From a virus: a stretch of 45,035 nt of DNA. How positions within the stretch are numbered: position 1 is the stretch's first letter; the number at the start of each line of letters is the position of its first letter. The notes beneath the pieces were generated by a model. The model did no database searches. It had not been told where the DNA came from and saw only the letters and a list, made by a program, of their open reading frames with translations. Shown one piece after another: positions 24,942 through 32,272 of the stretch. A program made the position numbers and the translations under genes. Location: positions 1-45,035 of IMG/VR virus record IMGVR_UViG_3300034980_000801. One strand, given 5' to 3'.

Positions 24942-26438
24942 TCAAAGTTCTGTGGCCGAAAAATCAGCATCGGGACCAGACTGCCCGCCATCCTGATCAT
25001 CGAAATCACCGTCATACCAATCAATATCGGTGCGGATCATTTCGGCAAATAACCGGCGACATTCTTCTAGTGGCGGAAACTGGTAAACATATTTCCGCGC
25101 CCCCTGGTCAAATCGTCGCCTGCCCGCCGAAATACCCGGACACACGCGCATTAATCGCCTGCCAAACTGTTCTTCGGTGAGCGGAAACCGCCGCCCGCGT
25201 TGCGTCACCCATTGCAGGTAATTGGCGTACACATCCGCTTTGGGCAAGTATGGCATCCAATGCTGCGCCCCGTCACTCTGAAATGTGACATGCCCGCGCC
25301 GCAAACAGACAAGCCACCACGATTCTTCGACAGAAAGGCTTGATAGCTTTTGGTCTGCCAACGCCGCTGTTTTGGGAATATCCCATAAACTGATGCTATC
25401 AATATCAAATGAAAGCAGATACCCAAGTAACGCTTCATACCCGCCATCATCAAGCTGTTTGATCATTTCCCCGAAATAACTTCGATTTTGCTGGCTGTTA
25501 TTGGATACATCAAACACCGCAAACCGGCGCTCGTCATGCCCGGCTGGCACCACCCAGTCATTGTTCGATGTCACCAGCAAATGAACGTAATTTTTAACCC
25601 GAAAGGCATCCACGCCCTTGCGTTCGATCATGTGATAATCGGACGTGACAAGGCCCTTTAATCGGCCTTCCGCGTGCTTGTCGCCTGCCCAAAAGCCCTC
25701 GTCAGCCTGCAACAGCAAGGTAGACGCCAGGTGGGCGTTAAAGTTCCCCACCACATAGCGCGGATCATCGACCAGCGCATAATGATCCTCTATCAACCGG
25801 CCCAACGTCTGACCAAACAGGGTTTTTCCGCTGCCCTGCCCGCCGCGCAAAACAATGGCCACACCGGCCCGCTCGGTCGGCTTTTGCAGCATATGCGCCG
25901 CCCAGCCCATAATGAACCTGAAATGTTCTTCGTTCCCGCCTGCAATATTGGTGCGTACATGATCAAGGAAAATACCGCACTTTTTCTCGCAATCCTCATA
26001 ATCGGCCCGCAGGCTAAACCCGCGCCACAGGTTATAAATCCCCCAGGGTGTTGATGCCCCCGGCGCAAACGAAACCCCGCGATATTGCCGACGTTCAGGG
26101 TCCCGAAACCACAGCTTAGACCACGAAACCTTTTTCTCTTTGGAAACCCGCTGTTCCTGATTGGCAAACCACGCGTGAAACGCATCAACCGGCATCAGCC
26201 CCAAACGGTCCTCTACCGGAAACTCGCCGCGCTTGAAATTTTCTTCCAAAATCAGCGGCTTTCCGCCCATCATCACCAGCGCGTAATATTCATTCATCGC
26301 GTGAACGTCATACATGACTTCATCGGGATCGAGTTTAACACCATCAATACCGACAACCTTGGCACCATTAATGATCTGCTTTGCCACCTCAAACCCGGTA
26401 CGGGTTTCCTGCCCCGTATTCATATGATTATCTGTCAT
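24942..26438 (-). CDS. Phage replicative helicase / primase-helicase, DUF5906 (D5-like SF3)
   Basis: This 498-residue protein is a superfamily-3-type ATPase. The P-loop GGQGSGKT lies at about residues 199-206 and Walker B LLLQADEG at about 241-248. A sensor-like VKNYVHLLVTSNNDWVVPAG precedes the Arg-finger region GHDERRFAVFDVS. The N-terminal 150 residues contain no primase active site that I can see, which fits a separate primase (the CHC2 protein at 31032-32189). ATG 26438 (MTDNHMNTG) lies two bases after the upstream stop; the longer open frame overlaps that gene. It likely unwinds phage DNA during replication. Confidence 0.87.
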   Translation of the reverse strand: MTDNHMNTGQETRTGFEVAKQIINGAKVVGIDGVKLDPDEVMYDVHAMNEYYALVMMGGKPLILEENFKRGEFPVEDRLGLMPVDAFHAWFANQEQRVSKEKKVSWSKLWFRDPERRQYRGVSFAPGASTPWGIYNLWRGFSLRADYEDCEKKCGIFLDHVRTNIAGGNEEHFRFIMGWAAHMLQKPTERAGVAIVLRGGQGSGKTLFGQTLGRLIEDHYALVDDPRYVVGNFNAHLASTLLLQADEGFWAGDKHAEGRLKGLVTSDYHMIERKGVDAFRVKNYVHLLVTSNNDWVVPAGHDERRFAVFDVSNNSQQNRSYFGEMIKQLDDGGYEALLGYLLSFDIDSISLWDIPKTAALADQKLSSLSVEESWWLVCLRRGHVTFQSDGAQHWMPYLPKADVYANYLQWVTQRGRRFPLTEEQFGRRLMRVCPGISAGRRRFDQGARKYVYQFPPLEECRRLFAEMIRTDIDWYDGDFDDQDGGQSGPDADFSATEL

Positions 26439-26439
26439 T

Positions 26440-26652
26440 TCAAAATAACCTTCCCTGTTTTGGTTTACGCTGATCAGCGGGGATGTCGCCAATCGGTCCA
26501 TCGGGGGCTTCTGTGCCCTCGGCAATACGTTTGTTGCGGTAAAATTCGGGGGGAATGTGCTGGCCGCACCAACGGCCATGACCAACCATGATATGGCTGC
26601 CAGCCTTCTCGCAGCCTTTTACATCGCAAGGCAGAACAATTGGTTCTTTCAT
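26440..26652 (-). CDS. Small Cys/His protein, unknown function
   Basis: The 70-residue protein has a likely metal site: PCDVKGCEKAG plus GRWCGQHIPPEF, giving C-x4-C and C-x2-H. ATG 26652 shares a base with the upstream stop (TGATG), and the gene ends two bases before the helicase ATG, so the three genes are one translational unit. A role in replication is suggested by the neighbours only. Confidence 0.65.
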   Translation of the reverse strand: MKEPIVLPCDVKGCEKAGSHIMVGHGRWCGQHIPPEFYRNKRIAEGTEAPDGPIGDIPADQRKPKQGRLF

Positions 26653-26960
26653 CACACATCCCCCGCGCGGCTTTGAATAAACCGCAAATCGGTGATGGCG
26701 GTTTCCAGCTTTTCACGCGCCCAGGCGGTGCCGTCGGCGGTCAGCATGTAATCGGGATCGAGATCGACGGCGATTGCGGCCAGATCATCAGCAATGCGAC
26801 CGAGAATGATGGCGGCGGCAGGCGTGCAAAGCGGTGCGAATGTGCGCGGACGGCGGATAACGCCGAATTCATTGGCAACGGCGTCTGACACACGCCGAAT
26901 GGCAGATTGAATATCTTGGGGAAAATCGGGCGCAATCTGCCCGTGACCATGATTAGACAT
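26652..26960 (-). CDS. Small phage protein, unknown function
   Basis: The 102-residue product starts at MSNHGHGQIAPDFP with a strong GGAGG six bases upstream. That decides the start against a longer in-frame extension. The body is helical and Ala-rich (AIRRVSDAVANEFGVIR, ILGRIADDLAAIAVDLD), ending with AREKLETAITDLRFIQSR. No motif or family is recognised. It is the first gene of the helicase unit, behind a long leader. Confidence 0.65.
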   Translation of the reverse strand: MSNHGHGQIAPDFPQDIQSAIRRVSDAVANEFGVIRRPRTFAPLCTPAAAIILGRIADDLAAIAVDLDPDYMLTADGTAWAREKLETAITDLRFIQSRAGDV

Positions 26961-27286
26961 GGTGAACCTCCTTGTGTGTTGGTAAAACCAACCACCGAGG
27001 CCCTTGGTCGAGGCTCTGGTGGCCGGACGTGCATGCTCGACCAAGAACCGCCCCACAAGGAAAGCAGCTAGCCCAAAGGGCTAACACACACGCCCGACCA
27101 TAAGAAAACCGCGCGGCAAAAAGCGTTGCGGCGCGGGTCAAGCGCCTTGCGGACAGTGAGGGTTGGTCGACCCCCGACAGCACCTTTTTCGTACTGCTAC
27201 CGCCCAAGCTACGCCCGACACTTGTGAAAATCAAGCCCATATTGCCCGCAATCATCGACTGCCCCATTCACGTTCCAAAACACTTT
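26961..27286 (-). other. Leader with inverted repeats upstream of the helicase unit
   Basis: No gene is seen in this stretch of more than 300 bases between the divergent small gene and hicA. It has a perfect 9-bp inverted repeat TTGGTCGAG/CTCGACCAA (27004-27012 and 27036-27044). It also has a hairpin TAGCCC-AAA-GGGCTA (27069-27083) and GC-rich repeats around 27121-27160. It should be transcribed as the 5' leader of the minus-strand operon. A convincing minus-strand promoter is not evident to me. Confidence 0.45.
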
Positions 27287-27348
27287 TATGCGCATAAGGC
27301 GCATTTAACAGTTGACTTTTCGGAAAGTTATGCGCATTATGCGTATAT
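27287..27348 (+). promoter_or_regulatory. hicAB promoter with repeated operator motifs
   Basis: A sigma70-type promoter reads TTGACT (27312-27317), 17 bases, CATTAT (27335-27340). A palindrome TATGCGCATA lies at 27287-27296 just upstream. A related element TGCGCAT-TATGCGTA overlaps the -10, and a third GGCGCAT lies between them. Repression by HicB or the HicAB complex at such repeats is known for the family; binding to these particular motifs is inferred. Confidence 0.65.
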
Positions 27349-27368
27349 CGACAAGCGGAAAGGAGACA

Positions 27369-27560
27369 ATGGGTAGTAAAGAGATTCTCAAAATACTTCA
27401 GAAACGGGGCTGGAAAATCGTTCGCACGAAAGGCAGCCACCATCAACTGAAGCACCCCGATAAGCCCGGTAAATGGGCGACGGTTCCACATCCCAAGAAG
27501 GATTTGCCAACTGGAACCGTCAAAGACATCGAAAACACATCGGGCGAGAAGCTGCGTTAA
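27369..27560 (+). CDS. hicA: HicA mRNA interferase toxin
   Basis: This 63-residue protein has the small dsRBD-like HicA fold: KEILKILQKRGWKIVRTKGS, the catalytic-type His in GSHHQLKHP (residues 24-25), then a TVPHPKKDLPTGTVKDI end. HicA toxins cleave mRNAs unless bound by HicB. ATG 27369 has AGGAGA at the right distance; the longer frame covers the promoter. hicB follows 93 bases downstream with its own ribosome binding site. The pair points opposite to the surrounding phage early genes, typical of an accessory module that stabilises the prophage or blocks other phages. Confidence 0.93.
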   Translation: MGSKEILKILQKRGWKIVRTKGSHHQLKHPDKPGKWATVPHPKKDLPTGTVKDIENTSGEKLR

Positions 27561-27653
27561 GCAGCTTCCCCCATCCACCACAGATAAATAAGGCATAATT
27601 GCAGCCCAAAAAGAGCCATGTGAAAGGCCCTCGGCCGCGAAGGGAATAAAGAC

Positions 27654-28022
27654 ATGAAAGAAACTTACTGGGGATTGGTACATAAAGATACTGATAGCGA
27701 TTTCGGAATTTCCTTTCCGGATTTCCCCGGCTGCGTGAGCGCAGGAAGTACCATGATTGAGCTGGTAGAAATGGGCACCGAAGCCCTGAATTTTCATATT
27801 GAAGGTATGCACGAAGATGGCGCGGAAATTCCCGCCCCGTCTCCAGTGATCGACCTGAAAGATGATGCAGTTGGGATAGTTGCGATCACGGCAACCATTC
27901 CAGGAAAGAAAAGACGCATAAATTTGACGATTGACGCCAATCTGATCGATCTGATTGAAGCGAAACACGGCAAAAGAGCCGTCTCCGGTTTCTTGGAAGA
28001 AGCCGCCAGACACGCCCTTTAA
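27654..28022 (+). CDS. hicB: HicB antitoxin
   Basis: The 122-residue protein has an RNase H-like N-terminal domain (DSDFGISFPDFPGCVSAG, EMGTEALNFHIEGM) that binds HicA. Its C-terminal ribbon-helix-helix-type segment (RINLTIDANLIDLIEAKHG, then SGFLEEAARHAL) would bind the operator. Length is normal. The toxin-first order and a strong terminator after the gene make this a complete, probably functional module. Confidence 0.93.
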   Translation: MKETYWGLVHKDTDSDFGISFPDFPGCVSAGSTMIELVEMGTEALNFHIEGMHEDGAEIPAPSPVIDLKDDAVGIVAITATIPGKKRRINLTIDANLIDLIEAKHGKRAVSGFLEEAARHAL

Positions 28023-28051
28023 AACCGTCACCTTTCCGTTGTCGACTATCC

Positions 28052-28087
28052 TGCCCGCAGCCTTAATCGGCTGCGGGCATTCTTTTT
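28052..28087 (+). terminator. Rho-independent terminator after hicB
   Basis: A perfect 11-bp stem TGCCCGCAGCC/GGCTGCGGGCA encloses a six-base loop and is followed by TTCTTTTT. It closes the hicAB transcript before it can run into the opposing rha gene. Confidence 0.88.
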
Positions 28088-28203
28088 GAAGAACTATCAA
28101 AACAAAGCCCCCTGACTGTTATCATCGGCGCGCGGGCGGGTGTGTTGTGACTTTATTGGCCGGGTGTGACACATCGAACATATCAAGCCTGCATTACCCG
28201 CAT

Positions 28204-29055
28204 TCATCGACCGGCCCCTTTTGCATGGGCCTTGCCGCCCACAATCAGGTGCAACCGCCCCTGCCCGGTTTGGTTGTCGTTATGCTCACGCACCAGAAAA
28301 GACCCGGACTGGCGCATATAGTCATTGGCAAAATCACGCGGGAACAGCCAGACACCGGAATGCGGGCAGCGCCGCACCGCAACCGGCGGACGCGATTGCA
28401 GGGCGCGCGCCCGTAAACGGCAACCAATCTTGCGATTTAAGGCCGACCGGCCCTTTTGCACCGCATTGTATTCAAGCAGCAATTCCCGAACGGACACATA
28501 TTCCAAAGCCGCAACGCGGGCGGACGCGCCAAGCATCAGGTTGCCAACCTGGTCAGCCAGCGCCAACGTCGCGGCACTTTGTTCCTGGCGCATGCCCTCT
28601 AATCGGGTTTCCCATTGCGTCATACGGTGTTCAATGGCCGTAACCTTTTTGACCACCGTTTTTACGATACCAAGCGCACGAACCAGTTCTTCGGGAATGG
28701 CACGCAATGTGTTTTCCATCGCATTAAACTGCGCGATATAGGATTGCTTCAGTAGTGCGGCCTGTTTGCCGGTAAATCCGGTTACGAGAAACCAAAAACC
28801 GTCTTTGGTCATGTCGAAAGCACGAGCTTGCTGCGTACCGCCCTTGCCGTTTTCATATTCAATGATTACTGGCTGAAAATTCAGCCGGTAAAAATCTTCG
28901 TCGCATTCCAGGTTATCGATGGACTGCAATACATTCTTATGCTGCTTGCCAAAATAAGCCGCCACATCACGGCTATTGGTTTTAATCGCCCCACCCTTCT
29001 CGAACACAACGGGCAGAACAGAATTATCGTTGCTTACATTCAAGGCACGTTTCAT
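28204..29055 (-). CDS. rha: Phage regulatory protein Rha family
   Basis: The 283-residue protein begins with the Rha domain: KTNSRDVAAYFGKQHKNVLQ at about residues 26-45, then MTKDGFWFLVTGFTGKQAALL and KQSYIAQFNAME. This is a winged-helix-like DNA-binding module seen in many prophage regulators. The C-terminal 110 residues are a separate basic region with SVRELLLEYNAVQKGRSALN and RCPHSGVWLFPRDFANDYMR, probably a second DNA-binding or antirepressor-type domain. The gene belongs to the minus-strand early series but stands apart, flanked by plus-strand cargo on both sides. A role in switching or antirepression is likely; the target is unknown. Confidence 0.85.
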   Translation of the reverse strand: MKRALNVSNDNSVLPVVFEKGGAIKTNSRDVAAYFGKQHKNVLQSIDNLECDEDFYRLNFQPVIIEYENGKGGTQQARAFDMTKDGFWFLVTGFTGKQAALLKQSYIAQFNAMENTLRAIPEELVRALGIVKTVVKKVTAIEHRMTQWETRLEGMRQEQSAATLALADQVGNLMLGASARVAALEYVSVRELLLEYNAVQKGRSALNRKIGCRLRARALQSRPPVAVRRCPHSGVWLFPRDFANDYMRQSGSFLVREHNDNQTGQGRLHLIVGGKAHAKGAGR

Positions 29056-29102
29056 GGTTCTAACTCCGGGGAAGGATGGAAGGGAAAGACGGAAAATTGC
29101 AG

Positions 29103-29118
29103 AGAAAACAGCGGGGAA
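29103..29118 (+). repeat. 16-bp direct repeat, left copy
   Basis: The 16-mer AGAAAACAGCGGGGAA here is repeated exactly at 30394-30409. The similarity continues imperfectly on both sides (AAAAT upstream, TC downstream). The two copies bracket the segment that holds the small ORF and the SLATT-like gene. Confidence 0.7.
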
Positions 29119-29300
29119 TCACGCGAACCCGAATTCTAAAGACAGACATTCTCAGCTTATTTTCTGGTTGCCACACACAACCAAAAGGTTCAAAAATAAA
29201 ACCATAGCGATTGTTAATTTGTAATTTTGTTACATTTAGCACCGCTTTAAACGACAAGCGTGCGGCCTTCACAAACCAGACCTTCTGAGGATTTAACAAA

Positions 29301-29477
29301 ATGGGCAACCCGAGACAGCCGGACAATTCCCGCCCACCATTCGACCGGGCACCACCAACTGATGGTCGAATCAACCAAGAACGAAGAGAACCTTCCGAAC
29401 AAAACCGCGTTATTAGCGAAAACCGCATTCCAACGCGACCGCCACAATCCAGTGAACCGGGAAAACCAAAAGCCTGA
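29301..29477 (+). CDS. Possible small proline-rich protein
   Basis: A 58-residue frame from ATG 29301 (MGNPRQPDNSRPPFDRAPP) has AGGA 12 bases upstream. It is full of Pro, Arg, Glu and Asn, so the product would be disordered. A perfect hairpin (29484-29513) follows its stop. The alternative in another frame is longer but no better supported. No family is recognised, and the coding status is uncertain. It shares the compositional style of the disordered N-terminus of the next gene. Confidence 0.33.
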   Translation: MGNPRQPDNSRPPFDRAPPTDGRINQERREPSEQNRVISENRIPTRPPQSSEPGKPKA

Positions 29478-29483
29478 AGCGTG

Positions 29484-29513
29484 GGCGCAACAGGACGGCC
29501 ATCCTGTTGCGCC
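29484..29513 (+). other. Perfect 12-bp hairpin upstream of the SLATT-like gene
   Basis: GGCGCAACAGGA and TCCTGTTGCGCC form a perfect stem with a six-base loop. There is no long T-run afterwards, only TTCCCCC, so it is not a classical terminator. It may stabilise or attenuate the plus-strand transcript 54 bases before the start of the SLATT-like gene. Confidence 0.55.
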
Positions 29514-29566
29514 TTCCCCCTACCAACCTGAGCTTGATAGGAGAAATTTTCTATGAGGATAGCTCG

Positions 29567-30166
29567 ATGGAACAGCCCACCAAGTCGCCCGACCCCAACA
29601 CCAATGAAACCGCCATCAACGAACCCGGGATCAACAGTGAACCCGAACCGGCCACCGACATCCCCTCCTCGCCCTCCGAAGAGGTAGATGACGGTGGAAA
29701 ATACAAGCTTAGTTTCGAGATAGATGTATCTCGGCGCTACAACCTGCACATGGCGCGGAAACTTCGTGATTTTGGACGACTGACCAAACTCTTCACGATT
29801 ATGGGTGGCAGTGCGGCTTTTGTTAGCTTTCTGAACCAAACAGAAACAATCACGCCTTGGCTCGGACTTGCAGGAACACTTTCCCTGACTTTTGCCACAG
29901 CACTTGACATAGTATACGGCTTCGAACCTGCGTCTTTTCAACACCGACAGCTTGCCAAGGAATACACAACCCTGTTGAGACAGTTGAATGCTGGTGCAAG
30001 CGTGGAAACCGTTACAGATAATTATTACGCAATTGAAGCCAATGAAGATGCTCCACAGAAACGGATACTGAACTCTGCCCATAATGAAACTTTGAAAAAT
30101 AGAGGCTTCGTCGACAAGGAGAAAGAGGAGTTTTCCGCAGACAAAAGCTGGTGGGTGTTTTGGTAA
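29567..30166 (+). CDS. SLATT-like two-TM membrane protein (candidate defence/exclusion effector)
   Basis: This 199-residue protein has a disordered Pro/Glu/Asn-rich N-terminus (residues 1-45) and an amphipathic helix with RRYNLHMARKLRDFGRLTKL. Two membrane segments follow (about 74-90 and 97-117), then a helical tail. The tail shows the SLATT-type pattern: AKEYTTLLRQL, then YAIEANEDAPQKRI and SAHNETLKNRG. SLATT proteins are predicted pore-forming effectors in conflict systems, usually next to a nucleotide-sensing or nuclease partner. Here it stands alone in a prophage. ATG 29567 has AGGA seven bases upstream. The last residues are WWVFW, which is unusual. The SLATT assignment is by pattern and would need a profile test. 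Confidence 0.65.
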   Translation: MEQPTKSPDPNTNETAINEPGINSEPEPATDIPSSPSEEVDDGGKYKLSFEIDVSRRYNLHMARKLRDFGRLTKLFTIMGGSAAFVSFLNQTETITPWLGLAGTLSLTFATALDIVYGFEPASFQHRQLAKEYTTLLRQLNAGASVETVTDNYYAIEANEDAPQKRILNSAHNETLKNRGFVDKEKEEFSADKSWWVFW

Positions 30167-30381
30167 TTCAACATTCGCGGAACGTTGATAGCTCTCACAG
30201 AATATCAGGGGCAAGAAGTGCCCCGACCACCACACGAATAGATATTTTCTTACCTGATTATTTCGGAGCCACTCGAAATATTCAGTCACAATCGTTTGAA
30301 AAACGGCGCTTGAGTATATCCCTCTCATCATCGCCCCACCCTTTTCAGGCAGCTTGACTGCCCGATCATGAAAAGTGAAAA
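30167..30381 (+). other. Intergenic region with two short hairpins
   Basis: No gene is seen here. GGGGCA-AGAAG-TGCCCC (30208-30224) is a perfect 6-bp hairpin just after the SLATT-like gene and may help end its transcript. A second small hairpin GGCAG/CTGCC lies at about 30348-30362, shortly before the next start. An AT-rich stretch around 30235-30310 could hold the promoter of the next gene, but no good -35/-10 pair is evident. Confidence 0.4.
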
Positions 30382-31023
30382 ATGGCGCAGGACAGAAAAC
30401 AGCGGGGAAATCTGGTGGATAAACAGAACAAATGGTTGAATTCCATTGTCATTAGCGGGGTTGCTGTAATCGCGTTTATGGTTGGAGCCCTGTACGGCAA
30501 GCAATTTAACAATCTGCAATGGGAAACTCTGCTTGCCGGGACACTGGGGCTGATAGGCGGAACATTTGCTTGGTTCTCCGCTCAATCGCAAATCAAAGCA
30601 AACAAAGCCCAATGGGAGGAAAGCATAAAAAGAGAAACAGAATTGATAAATTCCCAATTCTATGAGGAAACAGTAAATACCTGCGGCTTGATCCTCGCGA
30701 TAAAGAAATATTTTAACCCCGTAACAGGGGATTATAATACGTACTTGATGCACGACATAAAAAAAGTTAATCAATCCTTTGAGATAGTAGAAGTTCCCAT
30801 CGCGCCAACAACGATTGAAAAAGAAATAATTGATAAATATATTCCGCTTAGGAATACGTTCAAACTGTTCAAGGTATTGCTTGATAAAATAGTAGTAGAA
30901 ATACCCAACGACCTTACACCCGTTCCGAAACAAGTTATTCAAGGCATTAAAATAAATTTCGAAAATTTGGAGGATAGCGCCAGCACTCTCCGAGAAAGCT
31001 GCCGCCAAAAGATACAAGATTAA
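30382..31023 (+). CDS. Two-TM protein with coiled coil and C-terminal soluble domain (cargo gene)
   Basis: The 213-residue product has a basic N-terminus, two membrane segments (about residues 20-38 and 48-66) and a charged helix directly after (FSAQSQIKANKAQWEESIKR). A mostly helical C-terminal region of about 115 residues follows. The segment WETLLAGTLGLIGGTFAWFS matches a pattern that recurs in many alphaproteobacterial membrane proteins of unknown function, and again in the protein at 33468-34307. The gene is AT-rich compared with its neighbours, ends nine bases from the opposing primase stop, and starts within the right copy of the 16-bp repeat region. It is probably a cargo gene; function is unknown. 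Confidence 0.7.
   Translation: MAQDRKQRGNLVDKQNKWLNSIVISGVAVIAFMVGALYGKQFNNLQWETLLAGTLGLIGGTFAWFSAQSQIKANKAQWEESIKRETELINSQFYEETVNTCGLILAIKKYFNPVTGDYNTYLMHDIKKVNQSFEIVEVPIAPTTIEKEIIDKYIPLRNTFKLFKVLLDKIVVEIPNDLTPVPKQVIQGIKINFENLEDSASTLRESCRQKIQD
30394..30409 (+). repeat. 16-bp direct repeat, right copy
   Basis: Exact copy of the 16-mer at 29103-29118. It lies inside the first codons of the two-TM gene (residues about 5-10), so recombination between copies would delete the SLATT-like segment and shift the upstream sequence of this gene. Confidence 0.7.
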
Positions 31024-31031
31024 AACCACCA

Positions 31032-32189
31032 TCACGCCACCCCCATCAAAAGACTGTTAAAATCCGTCCCCGGTGGCGACATGGAAACCTTGCCAACAAT
31101 GCCCTTGGCATTGGCGCGGCGCGCGCCGCGTTCAAGCGTGGCGCGAAGCATCGGCATGTCTTTGGTATCGCCATCGCCCAACAGGATTTGTTCGCGGCAT
31201 TCCACGGGCAAAATCATGCCCGGGCGCGACATATCGGGCACCACAGATGGCAGGCGGCGACGGCCATCAAACGGATGGCGCTCGCCTTTGGCATCCATCA
31301 CGGCAGAGCCAACCAGATTATTGAGTGAATAGCTGCACCATCCGGCATGGCCAGAGGCCTGCATGGCGGAATAGGTGGTTTCCAGCCCCTCGCCCGTGAC
31401 CATGGTGAAGGCGGGTTTTGACAGGCGCATGGCGGCTTTGTTGGGGTCACCAAATACCCGCTTGGTATTCAGCTTTTTATCGGCGTCATCAGGCGCGGCA
31501 AGCACCAGCCGGCCCTTTGGTTGCGCCAGGTCGATCCATGTGACATGGCAGGCCGCAAACCGCCCGTCGATATAGCGCATGACAGACAGCAAGGCCGGGC
31601 CAGACCAGACCTTGACCGGCTTTTTTGCCCCGCGTGGCATGTACCAGAACGGCAAATCACCGTGAAAGCGATGCACCCCGTTCTGCAAAAACAGGTCGGG
31701 ATTAATGCAGCGTTTTTGCGAAAGGTATGTTTCACCGTCCGACCCGGCCAATGGCCCGCCCGACTGCCAGATTTTCCAGCCCCGCTTGCGCCGTTTGTCG
31801 GTTTCGCTTTCGCGGTCCTGTTCATCGGCGCGGCTGGCGATTTTGGGCTTGGGCGCGGTTGTCGGCTTTTCGGCGCGGCCAACATAGGGCGAAATATCCA
31901 CGCCGGCCTGCCAGGCAAGATCCTTGACGGCCTCGATAAAGCTGCGCCCGTAAACCGTTGTGTAATAGCCGATTGCGTCCTTGTGCGCGCCACAGCCAAA
32001 GCAATGGCAGAAGCCCTTGTCAGGCCGCACGGTAAAGGATGGCGTACGTTCACTGTGGAACGGGCAAAGCCCCTGATATTCATAGCCAGACTTCGCCAGC
32101 TTGACGCCGGACTTCTCCACCAGCTCTACTAAATCCGTTCGAGAGAGAATATCTTCAAGAACAAACTGAGGAATAGAATTCAGCACCAC
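31032..32189 (-). CDS. CHC2 zinc-finger DNA primase with Toprim-type domain
   Basis: The 385-residue protein starts with a CHC2 zinc finger: C42-P-F-H45 and the later CHCFGCG with C63 and C66. The next segment KDAIGYYTTVYGRSFIEAVKD is typical of DnaG-like phage primases. A linker rich in Lys/Asp/Glu follows (about 105-140). The C-terminal part contains TMVTGEGLETTYSAMQASG, the Toprim-like acidic loop, and ends with NSLLMGVA. It should prime phage replication and work with the SF3 helicase at 24942-26438. It sits between two cargo genes of opposite strand. Confidence 0.88.
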   Translation of the reverse strand: MVLNSIPQFVLEDILSRTDLVELVEKSGVKLAKSGYEYQGLCPFHSERTPSFTVRPDKGFCHCFGCGAHKDAIGYYTTVYGRSFIEAVKDLAWQAGVDISPYVGRAEKPTTAPKPKIASRADEQDRESETDKRRKRGWKIWQSGGPLAGSDGETYLSQKRCINPDLFLQNGVHRFHGDLPFWYMPRGAKKPVKVWSGPALLSVMRYIDGRFAACHVTWIDLAQPKGRLVLAAPDDADKKLNTKRVFGDPNKAAMRLSKPAFTMVTGEGLETTYSAMQASGHAGWCSYSLNNLVGSAVMDAKGERHPFDGRRRLPSVVPDMSRPGMILPVECREQILLGDGDTKDMPMLRATLERGARRANAKGIVGKVSMSPPGTDFNSLLMGVA

Positions 32190-32272
32190 ACGGCCCTTCC
32201 CACACGAAGAGCTTGCGCCAGATGGGAAGTTAAATCACAATATTTGAATTCAATTAAAGTGAGGTAAATAAC

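Noticed and set aside
29060-30331. 423-codon open frame on the minus strand
   Set aside because: It lies opposite the SLATT-like gene and the rha promoter region. The translation is low-complexity and Cys/Phe/Gly-rich with no domain. The plus-strand frame has TM segments, a Shine-Dalgarno sequence and family-like motifs.
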